This document shows, in pieces, positions 1-8,463 of a stretch of 64,000 bases of DNA. Below the pieces are notes generated by a model. That model searched no databases. It saw only the letters and a list, made by a program, of their open reading frames with translations, and was not told where the DNA came from. A program made the translations under genes and the position numbers. The stretch comes from Microbulbifer elongatus. GTDB taxonomy: Bacteria > Pseudomonadota > Gammaproteobacteria > Pseudomonadales > Cellvibrionaceae. How positions within the stretch are numbered: position 1 is the first letter of the stretch; the number at the start of each line of letters is the position of its first letter. The DNA is taken from positions 372,001 through 436,000 of the forward strand of contig NZ_JAIVKJ010000001.1 of NCBI RefSeq assembly GCF_020524885.1, in the 5' to 3' direction.

Positions 1-962
1 ATCATACGCTCGGTGAAATCGCGACCAAATAGGTTGAGGGATGAGCCCGCCTGCTCGAAGCCGGACCAGAAACAGGCCGAAGCCAGGCACACCAGGAACA
101 GTGCCCACATGCGCTTCTTCTCATTGTCGGTGAGGTTACCGGCGAAGTAGATGAAGCCGTAGTAGGCGAAGAAAGTCAGGGTGAAGACGATGGCCACGTA
201 CTGAGCAATCACCACCGGATTGATGGTGATTTTGCCGGTCAGTGCCAGGCCGGCAACAACTGCTGCTAGTGTGACCACTGCACCAATCACTTGCCAGGCG
301 CGTTTGGCGCCTTGGGCAGACATGGGGTTCTCAGGCATCAGGCTGGCGTTGCCGAGGTTACCGATGGTGAAGCGATACTGTATCAGGCCCACTGCCATAC
401 CGACGGCAGCGGCTCCGAAGCCCCAGTGCCAGCCGATGCTCTCGCCAAAGTAACCGCAAATGAAGTAGCCGATCAGGGAGCCGAGATTGATACCCATGTA
501 GTAGATGGCATAGCCGCTGTCGCGGCGCACGTCGTCAGAGGCGTAAAGATGGCCGACCAATGCGCTGATATTCGGTTTCAGTAGGCCGGTACCGGACGCG
601 ACCAGCATAAGGCCGATAAAGAAAGTACTGTCGTTGGGGATAGCCAGCACGATGTGGCCACACATAATGATTATACCGCCATACCAGACGGTCTTTTGAC
701 CTCCGAGCAGACGGTCGGCAATCCAGCCGCCGGGGAGGCCAAGAAAGTACACCGCACCGGTATACAGGCCGTAAATGGCTGCGGCAGCAGCGACGGTAAA
801 GCCGAGGCCTTCTTCCTGCAGACTTGCGGTCATAAACAGGACCAGCAGGGCCCGCATGCCGTAGTAACTCATCCGCTCCCACATTTCGGTGAAGAACAGG
901 GTGGAGAGCCCTTTGGGATGGCCAAAGAAGCCATCGCTGTTTTGTTGTAGCTGTGACGACAT
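1..962 (-). CDS. POT/PTR-family proton-coupled peptide transporter, 3' end outside window
   Basis: Inner-membrane MFS transporter of the POT family, which imports di- and tripeptides with protons. The gene starts at an ATG (960-962) and runs off the left edge, so about 320 N-terminal residues are visible. The N-terminus reads SDGFFGHPKGLSTLFFTEMW and then ERMSYYGMRA, which contains the ExxER motif of helix 1 used for proton coupling. Further POT hallmarks are an LGGxxAD-like GGWIADRLLG loop and the GLLKPNISALVG and YYMGINLGS segments. It resembles the second POT gene at 36709-38190. The start codon is preceded, in the direction of transcription, by a tandem 13-bp repeat (978-1006). The family call is firm; the substrate is inferred from the family. 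Confidence 0.9.
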   Translation of the reverse strand, partial: MSSQLQQNSDGFFGHPKGLSTLFFTEMWERMSYYGMRALLVLFMTASLQEEGLGFTVAAAAAIYGLYTGAVYFLGLPGGWIADRLLGGQKTVWYGGIIIMCGHIVLAIPNDSTFFIGLMLVASGTGLLKPNISALVGHLYASDDVRRDSGYAIYYMGINLGSLIGYFICGYFGESIGWHWGFGAAAVGMAVGLIQYRFTIGNLGNASLMPENPMSAQGAKRAWQVIGAVVTLAAVVAGLALTGKITINPVVIAQYVAIVFTLTFFAYYGFIYFAGNLTDNEKKRMWALFLVCLASACFWSGFEQAGSSLNLFGRDFTERM

Positions 963-977
963 ATCAGTTGTTCCGAT

Positions 978-1006
978 TGTTATAGCTTTAGCGTGTTATA
1001 GCTTTA
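978..1006. repeat. Tandem 13-bp direct repeat in the POT promoter region
   Basis: The sequence TGTTATAGCTTTA occurs at 978-990 and again at 994-1006, a period of 16. Read on the minus strand this gives two TATAAC-like hexamers just upstream of the POT start codon. It could be a duplicated -10 region or a pair of binding sites; the repeat is seen, the function is a guess. Confidence 0.45.
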
Positions 1007-1151
1007 TAGAGACCTTCCCGAGTGTAACAGCGCTCCCGGAAACTGGCGAATGGTTACAGGTGAAACAGGAAATGAGCCTGCGAAAGGTATTCCTGCACGA
1101 CAGGAATTGTGGAAAATCAGGGATTCGAAACACGATATGGGGAGAATAACC

Positions 1152-2369
1152 GTGAAAACCCCGCAAAATTCTGGACTGCCAGGAATCAATCGGTCATATA
1201 GCAGTTTGATCAAGCGATTTCTGCCGAGGGAGACCATAGTCTGTACGGCCATGGTAGCGCTATTGTTGGCCGGTTGTGCCGGCACCCCGCCAGAGGCGAG
1301 TCGATTAGTAGATGTCGATTGGTTGCTTTCTGGTCGGGCCCTGTTTGAGCAGCCCCTGGAAAGCGCGGAACTTCCGGAAGACGATATTCTTGGCCTGGCA
1401 CCGGAGATACGCGCCTATCTTGCCCAGGTCGCCGCGAGCGCAAGTCCCCAGCAACGGCTGCGGGCTCTGCTAGAGGGATTCGAAGAGCGCGAATTTACCG
1501 TGCAGTACCAGGCGGACAAAACACTCACCGCTGGCGAGACCTTTCGCCAGCAAGTCGGTAACTGCATGGCTTTCACCGTGATGATGGTGGCCATGACCCG
1601 GGAGCTGGGTGCGGATGCCTACTTTAACCAAGTCGAGGTCCCGCCGGTGTGGGGGCATGATGAGTCTCAGACCTTCGTGGTGTACCGCCATATCAATATG
1701 GTGAGCGAAAGTTCTCGCGGCCGCCGTGTGGTGGATTTCAATCTGGAGGCGTACGACCCCGTCTACGACCAGCGCCGACTCTCGGATACGGAAGCGTTTG
1801 CCCAGTACTACAGCAACCGCGGTCTTGAGTTAATGCAGCAGGAGAGTATGCGCGAGGCATTCCGGTATCTGCGTAAGGCGCTGGACCTGAAGCCCGGGGA
1901 CGCCGACCTCTGGGCCAATCTCGGCGCCTTCTACAGCCGCAATCGGCAGTTCACCGCGGCCGAGCAGAGTTACCAGCAGGCGCTGCGACTCAAAATTAGT
2001 CACACCATCGCCATAAGTAACCTTGAGCGCCTCTACCGAAAACAGCAGCGGCACGAACTGGCGGACTATTACGCCGATAAGGCCCGATACCACCGTGAGC
2101 GAAACCCCTATTACCTGTATTACCAGGCGCGCAATGCCTATGAGCACGGGGACTATAAGAGCGCGAAACGGCAGTTAAAGCGGGCTATCTGGCAGTACGA
2201 AGACGACCACCGGTTTCACTTTTTGATGGGGCTTACCAGCTTTCGTCTGGGTGAATATCGCGCTTCCCGAGAGCATATAAAAGTAGCCTTATCACTGGCC
2301 CAGAATGCCTCTACAACGTCAGCGTATAGTCGGAAGCTCGAATATTTAATACGAAACGTAGATCGTTAA
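1152..2369 (+). CDS. Transglutaminase-like/TPR lipoprotein, first of a tandem pair
   Basis: Predicted lipoprotein of 405 residues with a papain-like transglutaminase fold followed by TPRs. I chose the GTG at 1152 because ATGGGGAGA at 1137-1145 gives a good ribosome binding site; an upstream GTG at 1050 or the ATG at 1137 are alternatives. The signal sequence ends in LLLAGC, making Cys42 the likely lipidated residue. The possible catalytic triad is Cys138 (in GNCMAF), His180 (in YRHINM) and Asp195 (in VVDFN). Residues about 225-400 hold TPR-like helices (for example AFRYLRKALDLKPGDADLWA). The next gene is a full-length paralogue. Substrate and exact role are unknown; the fold could serve protein crosslinking, proteolysis or amide hydrolysis. 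Confidence 0.75.
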   Translation: MKTPQNSGLPGINRSYSSLIKRFLPRETIVCTAMVALLLAGCAGTPPEASRLVDVDWLLSGRALFEQPLESAELPEDDILGLAPEIRAYLAQVAASASPQQRLRALLEGFEEREFTVQYQADKTLTAGETFRQQVGNCMAFTVMMVAMTRELGADAYFNQVEVPPVWGHDESQTFVVYRHINMVSESSRGRRVVDFNLEAYDPVYDQRRLSDTEAFAQYYSNRGLELMQQESMREAFRYLRKALDLKPGDADLWANLGAFYSRNRQFTAAEQSYQQALRLKISHTIAISNLERLYRKQQRHELADYYADKARYHRERNPYYLYYQARNAYEHGDYKSAKRQLKRAIWQYEDDHRFHFLMGLTSFRLGEYRASREHIKVALSLAQNASTTSAYSRKLEYLIRNVDR

Positions 2370-2422
2370 TTCTGCAATATGCTCATCGAACAGGCAATTG
2401 TGACTTGTCTAACGTAATTGTT

Positions 2423-2458
2423 GTGACCTGGTTCAATAACTTGTTTTCGTGACCTGGT
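2423..2458. repeat. 10-bp direct repeat upstream of second transglutaminase-like gene
   Basis: GTGACCTGGT is present at 2423-2432 and 2449-2458, 26 bp apart, in the 135-bp gap between the paralogues. It may be a pair of operator half-sites or a small duplication. Only the repeat itself is seen. Confidence 0.35.
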
Positions 2459-2504
2459 GAAGTTGTTAATTTCCGCGCCAACACAGGATTGTCGGGCGGG
2501 ATTT

Positions 2505-3683
2505 ATGCTTTTGCGGATTTTATTTTTTGTTTGCTCTTTTGGTTTGGTCGCATGCGTTTCCCAGAGCGCGCCACAGCCAACGGATTCAAAGAATTCCTTT
2601 CAGTCTGGTGCTCCACAAATCGATGCGGAATACCTGTTAAGTGGCCGGGCGATATTTGACCGATCACTTGATAAGGAAGACTTGCCTGAGCAAGGCCTGT
2701 TGTCTGTCAGCCCTTCAATGACCGAATTTCTGGAAGAGTTGTCTCCGGGCGCGCCCTTGGACGTGCGGTGGCGCGAACTCGTGAGCCGGTTTAATCGAGA
2801 TCAGTTTGTCGTTGAGTACGATGCACAGACCACTTTGAGTGCAGCTGAAACCTTTGAGTTACAGACGGGAAATTGCCTGGCAGTAACCATGTTATTGGTC
2901 TCGCTGACCCGGGAGATGGGTATTGATGCCTATTTCAATCAGGTGGAAACACCACAGCTCCGAAAATTCGAGGACGGGCAGACTTTCGTCAACTACCGGC
3001 ACATAAATATGGTGGCCGAAGTGCCCTACGGCCGCAAAGTCGTTGATTTCGGTCTCGCGGACTATGACTCGACCATGTATCAATACCGAATCAGCGATCG
3101 AGCCGCGTTCTCCCAGTATTACAGCAACCGGGCGATGGAGGTGATGCGTGCAGGTGGTGACAGGCTCTATGCATTTAAGTTGATTCGCAAGGCTCTGCAG
3201 CTCGCACCGGGCGACAGCAATATCTGGATTAATTTGGGAGCGCTGTATAAGCGTTATGCTTTGCCGAAAGCAGCTGAACAATCTTACCAGCTGGCTCTGC
3301 AGCTTGACCCTGAAAACACGATGGCGCTGAGTAGCCTGGGCCGGCTTTACCGAGAAACCGGAAACGAAGAAATGGCGGCTCTGTTTCACAAACGGGCCCG
3401 CAGTCTGGAAGCAGCTCATCCACATGTTCTTTACTATGATGCCAAAGATAGCTATGTAAACGGCAACTACCGCGCGAGTCTCGCAACCCTGAACCGCGCC
3501 CTGGACAACAGCACCGATGACCACCGTATACACTTTTTGCTTGGGAAAACCCATTTTCAACTTGGCAAGTACACTGCGGCGAAAAAACACCTGACTAAGG
3601 CATTTAGCCTGATTAATGATCAGAATATCAAGAGTAGGTACGAACAGGAATTGAGTGAATTGCGTCAAATCTCAACACTGTGA
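2505..3683 (+). CDS. Transglutaminase-like/TPR lipoprotein, second of a tandem pair
   Basis: Paralogue of the preceding gene, similar along its whole length: DAEYLLSGRAIF matches DVDWLLSGRALF, and both have QVGNC/QTGNC, YFNQVE, YRHINMV and RKVVDF/RRVVDF blocks. I place the start at ATG 2505, preceded by a GGGCGGGA stretch, because it gives a compact lipoprotein signal MLLRILFFVCSFGLVAC with Cys17 as the lipid anchor; a GTG at 2457 is in frame. The triad is Cys124, His166 and Asp181 (392-residue numbering). TPR-like repeats fill the C-terminal half. The gene ends just before a bidirectional terminator. The tandem arrangement suggests duplication and shared function, which is unknown. Confidence 0.75.
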   Translation: MLLRILFFVCSFGLVACVSQSAPQPTDSKNSFQSGAPQIDAEYLLSGRAIFDRSLDKEDLPEQGLLSVSPSMTEFLEELSPGAPLDVRWRELVSRFNRDQFVVEYDAQTTLSAAETFELQTGNCLAVTMLLVSLTREMGIDAYFNQVETPQLRKFEDGQTFVNYRHINMVAEVPYGRKVVDFGLADYDSTMYQYRISDRAAFSQYYSNRAMEVMRAGGDRLYAFKLIRKALQLAPGDSNIWINLGALYKRYALPKAAEQSYQLALQLDPENTMALSSLGRLYRETGNEEMAALFHKRARSLEAAHPHVLYYDAKDSYVNGNYRASLATLNRALDNSTDDHRIHFLLGKTHFQLGKYTAAKKHLTKAFSLINDQNIKSRYEQELSELRQISTL

Positions 3684-3709
3684 GTGAAGCGAGAAAGCTG
3701 ACGTATAAA

Positions 3710-3739
3710 AAAAGCGAGCCACCGTAGGGGCTCGCTTTT
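3710..3739. terminator. Bidirectional rho-independent terminator
   Basis: AAAAGCGAGCC (3710-3720) pairs with GGCTCGCTTTT (3729-3739). A-run and T-run flank the stem, so it can end both the plus-strand lipoprotein gene and the convergent minus-strand receptor gene. Confidence 0.85.
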
Positions 3740-3798
3740 CGACGGCCAACCGCCTATATACAGGGCAGTTGGCCGCATAGTGGCAAGTTCCGGAAAAC

Positions 3799-6732
3799 TT
3801 AGAAGTTTACGCGGAAGCCCACTTGGTAACGACGACCGATTACGTCGTAAGTGCCTGCATCGGTTTCCGTACCGGTGTCGCTGCCGGGCAGACCGGTGAT
3901 CAGCATCGGCGGCTCTTCGTCGGTCAGGTTGTAGATACCGGCAAACAGCTCGTACTTGTCCTGCAGGGTGTAGTTGACGTTCAGGTCGTGGTACGCGATT
4001 GCGTCGACGCCAACGGTTTCAGGTTGCAGGCCGTAGGCCTTCATGAAGCTGTCATCCAGATAGGACTTGCCGATAAACGAGGTGCTCCAGGCAACATTGA
4101 CGTCGCCGATGGCGTAACCCAGGTTCAGGAAGAACTTATCTTTGGCGGATCCAACTTCCCCGGCAAACTGGTCTTTTTCCCCGCCAGGTACAGGAGTGGT
4201 GTAGCCCTCGAGCACGTGGGTGTACGACAGTTTGGCATTGAGGTAGCCGGCCAGACCGAAATCTGCCAGGTCTTTGTCGTAGCCGACAGTGAGGTCCACA
4301 CCCTCGGTAACCAGTTCACCGGTGTTGTCGGACAGGGTGTCCACGTATTCCAGTGAGCCGGCGTTGTTCGGGCCGATATTTTCCGGGCGACGGGTAATAA
4401 AGTCACAGTAGGAAGTGTCGCCGCCGTTATAGCACTGATCCAGGATGAACTGGCGCGGCGTGTAAACAATGGCGTCTTCAATTTCAATGTTGAAGTAGTC
4501 AACGGTGAAAGAGAAGTCTTCCAGTACCGGGATGCCATCGGGAGTAATGACCGCGCCAACAGTCAGGGACTTGCCGACTTCTTCCTGCAGCTCCGGGTTG
4601 CCGCTGGTGTAACCGCTGACCCCTTGCTTGTCAGACTGGCTGAGAGTGAACTTGCCATTCTCGATGATGTTAGCCATTACACCTTCATCGGCGCGGCATG
4701 CCTCGGAAATTGCACCGTTAGAAGTAGCGGTTACGTTTTCACACGGATCCTGAACACTCGGGTAGGTCTGGCTGGGTGCACTGAACAGCTCGGTGATGTT
4801 CGGCGCGCGGGTAGACTGAGCGCTGATCGCACGGAAACGGACATCAGAGATCGGCGCCCACTCGACACCGAAGTTCCAGCTCTGGGTGCTGCCGACGGTG
4901 GAGTAGTCAGATGCACGGACGGCACCGCGCAGGCTCAGGTCCTCTGCCAGGAAGGCACCGGACAGCAAGGGTACGTTGACTTCGACGTAGGCTTCGGCAA
5001 CGTCGAACGCGCCTTCTTCACGAGGAATCGCATTACCCGCATTCAGGCCAGCCTGCTGCAGGGCATCGAACTCGCTGCGGGAGAACTCTTCACGGTATTC
5101 GAGGCCGGTCGCCATGCCGATAGGGCCGGCTGGCAAGTCAAACAACTCACCGGTGAAGTTCACCGCCGCTACTTCCTGGCTGACAAAGGTCGCCAGCATG
5201 CCCGGTGCGGTGACGTAATCGAGGGCTTCCTGGCTCATTGCGCCATGGCCAAAGATATTCGCTGCGACACAGCCCTGTTCACGGGCCAGCTCATCACGGC
5301 AGATCAAGTTGCCATCTTCGTCGGCGATGACTTCCAGTGCGTTGCGGAAGTTCAGGACGTTGACCTGGCCACCGGAAACCTGAGCTTCCTTGGTCTGGCC
5401 ATAGGTGTAATAGGCGTCCATGCTCCAGCTGCCTGCGAGGTCGGCGTCAAAGCCAGTGACCACGCGGAAGGTGTCACGGTCAGCCGTGTTGCCGCGATTA
5501 CCAACTTCCAGCATACGGCGGGTAAAGAAAATATCCTTCAGGCCATCGCCATTTTCGTCGACCGCTGCGTTGTAGATCTCATCGGCAACCAGCGGGTTGC
5601 GGATGGTGCTGCCCGGATTGTTTGGATCCAGGAATTCAATCGGCACGTAGCCGTCCACTGCATAGATATCGTCGGATGCCAGCGCGAAAGGCTCCAGGCG
5701 AGTGCTGGTCTGGCTGGAGGCATAAGTGCCCTCGACAAACACGTTCACACCATCGGTGATTTCGTAGTTGCCGCGCGAGGCCAGCAGGCGGCGCTCGGTC
5801 GGCACGGCGATGGTGCGGTAGGCGTTGCGGTTGAAGCCGTCTGCAGGACCTTCGGCGCCGTTGGTGTCAAAGCCAAGCTTGAGGTTGTTGTCGGCGTCGT
5901 AAGTGAACTGGCTCTCGCCAGCGTAGAAACGGCCCTGTGGGCTGTAGCTGGAGTAGAAGGGTTCAATCGCGGTAAAGAAATCGTCCGGGTTGCCGGTGAC
6001 ATATGCCCCGAGGGAGGCGATATCGTTAGCGGAACGATCGCGATCAGCAGAGTAGAGTGCTCCCTGATCGGTGTAGGCCGCGTGCACCATGACATTACCG
6101 CGTCCGCCATCGATGTTGCCGCCGAGGGTCAGGTTGTACTGGGTTTCAGCCGCATCACCCTCAAAGCTCTCGCCGCTCTTAACTTCGAACTCAACGCCTT
6201 CCCAGTCCTTTTTGTAAACCATGTTTACAACACCGGCAACGGCGTCAGAGCCGTACAGGGACGAGGCGCCACCGGTCATGATCTCCACACGCTCCAGGAA
6301 TTGCGCAGGAATCACGTTCATGTCGACCGCGGAGCTACCAGGTACACCGGAAACAAAGCGGCGGCCGTCGACCAGTACCAGAGTACGGTCTTCACCGAGG
6401 CCGCGCAGGTCTACGGTGGAAACACCGGCACTGGAGAGGGTGAAGTTAGAGTTGGTGCGGCTGATAGTCGGGCTGCCGAAGGTCGGGTTCTTCAGCAGTA
6501 GCTCCTGAATGTTCGCAACACCGGCATTGTCGATATCGGCAGAGCCGACAACCTGTACCGGAGACGGGCTATTCAGGCCGTTGGTCGCAATTCGAGAGCC
6601 TGTCACCACGACTTCTTCAACCAACAGCGCGTCTTCTATGGCCTGGCCAGATACGTTTTCCTGAGCGGAAATACTGGCGGCTGCGAATGCGCTGAAAGTC
6701 GCGATGGCGATACTCAACTTGGTCTTGATCAT
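3799..6732 (-). CDS. TonB-dependent outer-membrane receptor
   Basis: Outer-membrane active transporter of 977 residues. The signal peptide is MIKTKLSIAIATFSAFAAAS-like with cleavage near SISAQE. A TonB-box region LLVEEVVVTGSRI (about residues 36-48) is followed by the plug, with VDLRGLGEDRTLVLVDGRR and YGSDAVAGVVNMVYKK, and then a long barrel ending in the aromatic C-terminus YQVGFRVNF. The start ATG has AAAGGATG upstream. It stands alone between a terminator and a 449-bp leader. The family is of the large type common in marine gammaproteobacteria that take up peptides or oligosaccharides; nothing visible fixes the ligand. Confidence 0.93.
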   Translation of the reverse strand: MIKTKLSIAIATFSAFAAASISAQENVSGQAIEDALLVEEVVVTGSRIATNGLNSPSPVQVVGSADIDNAGVANIQELLLKNPTFGSPTISRTNSNFTLSSAGVSTVDLRGLGEDRTLVLVDGRRFVSGVPGSSAVDMNVIPAQFLERVEIMTGGASSLYGSDAVAGVVNMVYKKDWEGVEFEVKSGESFEGDAAETQYNLTLGGNIDGGRGNVMVHAAYTDQGALYSADRDRSANDIASLGAYVTGNPDDFFTAIEPFYSSYSPQGRFYAGESQFTYDADNNLKLGFDTNGAEGPADGFNRNAYRTIAVPTERRLLASRGNYEITDGVNVFVEGTYASSQTSTRLEPFALASDDIYAVDGYVPIEFLDPNNPGSTIRNPLVADEIYNAAVDENGDGLKDIFFTRRMLEVGNRGNTADRDTFRVVTGFDADLAGSWSMDAYYTYGQTKEAQVSGGQVNVLNFRNALEVIADEDGNLICRDELAREQGCVAANIFGHGAMSQEALDYVTAPGMLATFVSQEVAAVNFTGELFDLPAGPIGMATGLEYREEFSRSEFDALQQAGLNAGNAIPREEGAFDVAEAYVEVNVPLLSGAFLAEDLSLRGAVRASDYSTVGSTQSWNFGVEWAPISDVRFRAISAQSTRAPNITELFSAPSQTYPSVQDPCENVTATSNGAISEACRADEGVMANIIENGKFTLSQSDKQGVSGYTSGNPELQEEVGKSLTVGAVITPDGIPVLEDFSFTVDYFNIEIEDAIVYTPRQFILDQCYNGGDTSYCDFITRRPENIGPNNAGSLEYVDTLSDNTGELVTEGVDLTVGYDKDLADFGLAGYLNAKLSYTHVLEGYTTPVPGGEKDQFAGEVGSAKDKFFLNLGYAIGDVNVAWSTSFIGKSYLDDSFMKAYGLQPETVGVDAIAYHDLNVNYTLQDKYELFAGIYNLTDEEPPMLITGLPGSDTGTETDAGTYDVIGRRYQVGFRVNF

Positions 6733-7181
6733 AAATGCATCCTTTATGTACTTAGAGGCACTTTTATTTGTAGGTATATTTTTAGTGCTTGCTGACTTTA
6801 AAGGATGTCATCCATTTGTGGAACTAAACTGTCTTTGTGTGTTCTCATCTCATTTAGACCTTTTGTTTGGTTTGTGATCGTTACGGTTGAATTTCGAACA
6901 CTGCAAAGTGTTGGTTTATTGATTCTGGCGTCTTTCTGGCAAAATTCTTGTTGGCAAGTTGTTTTTATTAGGATGAAATTCGCTAATCTCACATCTTAGA
7001 GATATGAGATAACGAAAATTTTGGTTGATATGTAGCCAGATCGGGGTGGGTCGATTAGTCTGCGGAGCTTTGTCCGGCCAGAACTTTTCGGGTTGGGGTA
7101 AAGTTCTGGAGGCAGCGGAGGCCTCCAGAGGAAAATAAAAAAATGAATACTTTGTCTAATTTTCTCAGACTGTGAGCTTCG
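6733..7181. promoter_or_regulatory. 449-bp AT-rich intergenic region with palindromes
   Basis: No convincing gene is seen. The region must hold the promoter of the downstream minus-strand receptor. It contains an imperfect 25-nt palindrome at 6986-7010 (arms ATCTCACATCT and AGATATGAGAT), a perfect 10-bp inverted repeat CCAGAACTTT (7078-7087) with AAAGTTCTGG (7100-7109), and a partly overlapping 7-bp hairpin TGGAGGC (7107-7113) with GCCTCCA (7121-7127). These could be operator sites or transcript structures; none has a T-run typical of a terminator. Confidence 0.5.
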
Positions 7182-7766
7182 TCAGTTTAGGCTCTGTTTA
7201 ATACCATCCAGGAACAATTGAACGGCGAGCATCACCAGTACCATCCCCATCAGACGCTCAACGGCAATCAGGCCACGGTTACCAAGTAGCTTCGCCAGCG
7301 GAGATGACGCCAGCAATATTACTGCGGATACACCCCAGGCACCGAGCAGTGCCAGTGTCCAATTCCACAATTGTTCTCCCTCACTGTTGGTCATCAACAT
7401 CAGAATCGCCATCGTGGAAGGGCCCGCGACCAGTGGCACAGCCAGCGGCACGAAGAACGGCTCGCCCTCTAACCGCTCTCCCATGATCCCTCCCTCCACT
7501 GGGAACACCATTCTGATGGCAATCAGGAACAAGATAATTGCCCCCGCGATACGAATCGCCTCCTGAGAAAGCCCGAGCCAGGCAAGCACAAAGCGACCGG
7601 CGTACAGGAACACCAGCAGCACAATCAATGCAAATATCAGCTCGCGCATGATCACGTAGAGCTGGCGTCTCGGTGGTACGTTTTTGAGAGCGGCGAGGAA
7701 CACCGGGATGTTGCCCAAGGGGTCCATGACGAAGAGGAGAGTGAGGAAGGCGGTCAATGTATCCAT
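7182..7766 (-). CDS. MarC/YhgN-family integral membrane protein
   Basis: Inner-membrane protein of 194 residues, the normal length for this family (UPF0056/MarC, YhgN-like). The N-terminus LFVMDPLGNIPVFLAALKNV and the internal PLAVPLVAGPSTMAILMLM and VERLMGMVLVMLAVQLFLDG closely follow E. coli YhgN. About six hydrophobic segments are visible. Despite early naming, MarC-family proteins are not established multidrug pumps; function is uncertain (putative small-molecule transport). It lies downstream of the flavodoxin-like gene with a 60-bp gap and may be co-transcribed with it. Confidence 0.88.
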   Translation of the reverse strand: MDTLTAFLTLLFVMDPLGNIPVFLAALKNVPPRRQLYVIMRELIFALIVLLVFLYAGRFVLAWLGLSQEAIRIAGAIILFLIAIRMVFPVEGGIMGERLEGEPFFVPLAVPLVAGPSTMAILMLMTNSEGEQLWNWTLALLGAWGVSAVILLASSPLAKLLGNRGLIAVERLMGMVLVMLAVQLFLDGIKQSLN

Positions 7767-7826
7767 AGGGGTGGAAGCTAGCGTATAAGAGTGTGGGTAT
7801 TGGCTTAGGTGTAACCCAGTTATAGG

Positions 7827-8390
7827 TCACTGATGAAATATCTGCAGGCGCGAGGCCTCCCTCGCTACTCGAGCACCCAGGTACCGCGCAGCTCGCAAGT
7901 CGGCAGAATGAGCGGCTCCATCGGGGGCATGGGCCGTTACTCCTAGTTGGCAACCGAGCCGGTTGATGGATGGACTTTGTATAACGTCGAGGCCAACCCA
8001 CAGCATGCCATGTTGTCCGGCCAGGGTGGCCAAGTACTGCAAGGTGACGCCCTGATCTCCGTTTACAGCGCTGCCACAGGTAAAGCCCGCAGCGATTTTA
8101 CCCGCCCATGCTTGGCGCCCCCATAAGTCACCCGTCGCGTCGATAAACGCTTTGAACTGCGCTGAGACACCGCCCATGTAGGTCGGTGAGCCGAATATGA
8201 TCGCATTGCATGCTGTAACGAGAGAAAGAACCTCCTCGTTATAGTAGCGGCCGTGAACGATATCACGACTATTAATTTTGATACTAGCGGACTCAGCCCC
8301 CTCCACACTGTTGATGCCAGTTGCTACCGACTCCGCAAGGGAGCCGGTAATGTCTGTTTTGGTAAAATAAACAACAGCGATTCGCGTCAA
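7827..8390 (-). CDS. Flavodoxin-fold NAD(P)H:quinone/FMN reductase, WrbA-like
   Basis: Soluble protein of 187 residues with a flavodoxin fold that binds FMN. The N-terminal strand-loop IAVVYFTKTDITGSLAESVA is the phosphate-binding loop; IIFGSPTYMGGVSAQFKAFID is the typical second FMN-contact segment of WrbA-like proteins, and AGFTCGSAVNGDQGVTLQYL is the third. The reading frame begins with TTG (8388-8390), with a GGAG about 11 nt upstream. A role in two-electron quinone reduction is inferred from the family. The C-terminus after residue 150 is less typical. Confidence 0.8.
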   Translation of the reverse strand: MTRIAVVYFTKTDITGSLAESVATGINSVEGAESASIKINSRDIVHGRYYNEEVLSLVTACNAIIFGSPTYMGGVSAQFKAFIDATGDLWGRQAWAGKIAAGFTCGSAVNGDQGVTLQYLATLAGQHGMLWVGLDVIQSPSINRLGCQLGVTAHAPDGAAHSADLRAARYLGARVAREASRLQIFHQ

Positions 8391-8463
8391 CGCCGTTTTG
8401 CTCCGGTGGAATTAAATCTGTCACTCGGCATCGGGGGTGGATTACTTCCGCCCAGCATAATGA

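Noticed and set aside
4624..6501. Long plus-strand open frame (625 codons) antisense to the first receptor
   Set aside because: Its translation has no recognisable domain, and the opposite strand encodes a clear TonB receptor. Codon bias of GC-rich genes commonly opens antisense frames. The same holds for 12283-13839, 14008-14832, 27653-29077 and 40114-41574.
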